From: an uncultured Collinsella sp.
Lineage (GTDB): Bacteria > Actinomycetota > Coriobacteriia > Coriobacteriales > Coriobacteriaceae
Length of the DNA stretch: 22,504 nt
NCBI GenBank assembly: GCA_900759565.1
Contig: CAAEVV010000038.1
Coordinates: 1 to 22,504 of the forward strand
Direction: 5' to 3'
Part shown: positions 22,471 through 22,504 of the stretch, piece after piece
How positions within the stretch are numbered: the stretch's first letter is position 1
Layout: the number at the start of each line of letters is the position of its first letter
The notes under the pieces: model-generated
The model's input: the letters and a program-made list of their open reading frames with translations, nothing else
The model's database searches: none
Told to the model about the DNA's origin: nothing
Translations under genes and position numbers: made by a program

Positions 22471-22504
22471 TTACTCCTTCTTGAGGCCGCGCTTCTCGAC
22501 TATC
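22471..22504 (-). CDS. Possible C-terminal end of a leftward gene, cut by the window edge
   Basis: Read on the minus strand from the edge, one frame gives IVEKRGLKKE followed by TAA at 22473-22471. A charged Lys/Glu tail is common at protein ends, and all other genes but one run in this direction. Ten codons are too few for identification, so this is a tentative partial gene only. Confidence 0.3.
   Translation of the reverse strand, partial: IVEKRGLKKE

Larger units (their letters stand above)
22042..22504. other. Right-hand intergenic region with palindromes
   Basis: From 22118 to about 22470 I see no convincing gene. It contains the 17-bp palindrome at 22142-22177. An 8-bp inverted repeat GCCCTTTT/AAAAGGGC (22295-22302 / 22331-22338) has a U-rich follow-up on the minus strand and could end a leftward transcript. 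A plus-strand sequence near 22347-22378 resembles a RAT half (see findings). A leftward gene may end at 22471. The first 76 nt listed here are the end of the acyltransferase gene. Confidence 0.45.

Noticed and set aside
1..22504. tRNA, rRNA, insertion sequences, phage genes or a replication origin.
   Set aside because: No cloverleaf-like tRNA, rRNA stretch, transposase or integrase motif, or DnaA-box cluster was seen on reading both strands; a covariance-model search was not possible here.

Overview
The window looks like a chromosomal segment of a Coriobacteriia bacterium, most likely Collinsella or a close relative (Actinomycetota, human gut). This rests on high GC, compact leftward gene clusters, a BglG-controlled PTS with GH1 phospho-beta-glucosidases, luxS, and many perfect palindromes between genes. 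The genus is an inference from gene content and style; no rRNA or other taxonomic marker is present. All genes but one complete gene lie on the minus strand.

Layout from left to right. (1) 53-3965: a three-gene signalling operon, read right to left: a 7TM protein with a degenerate kinase-like half, a membrane histidine kinase, and a NarL/LuxR-type response regulator, coupled by 4-nt overlaps. (2) 4189-5619: a stand-alone GH1 6-phospho-beta-glucosidase. (3) 5620-5964: a gene-free stretch with a 19-bp palindrome and two tandem 81-bp hairpin repeats. (4) 5965-6609: a DUF4867-type protein; 6754-7242: luxS (AI-2 synthase) with its own terminator. (5) 7395-12115: an operon read as L-fucose/L-arabinose isomerase-like protein, transketolase N half, transketolase C half, and a glycerol-kinase-like FGGY kinase. 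A LacI-family regulator (12374-13384) lies just upstream. TAAAC/GTTTA half-sites cluster at both promoters. The operon ends in an intrinsic terminator whose arms can also pair with flanking arms.

(6) 13567-17490: a bgl-type operon read as BglG/LicT antiterminator, PTS EIIBC without IIA, and a second GH1 6-phospho-beta-glucosidase. Its leader holds a TATAAT box, a full-length ribonucleic-antiterminator (RAT) element, and a shorter RAT fused to a strong terminator. A third RAT overlaps the bglG stop codon. (7) 17740-19714: ribokinase and nucleoside hydrolase, a ribonucleoside salvage pair. (8) 19901-22117, plus strand: an OatA-like membrane O-acyltransferase with a C-terminal SGNH domain and a DxDxDG calcium-type loop in the linker. 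(9) 22118-22504: palindromes and possibly the last codons of a leftward gene.

Functionally the window is about sugar capture. Aryl/alkyl beta-glucosides enter by PTS, are phosphorylated and hydrolysed, with substrate-gated antitermination. A still unidentified sugar is isomerised, phosphorylated and cleaved or rearranged by a split transketolase. Ribose from nucleosides is phosphorylated to ribose 5-phosphate. The most notable items are the three RAT-like elements with a shared non-consensus 3' half, the isomerase/split-transketolase/kinase operon with its switchable terminator, and the kinase-like partner in the signalling operon.
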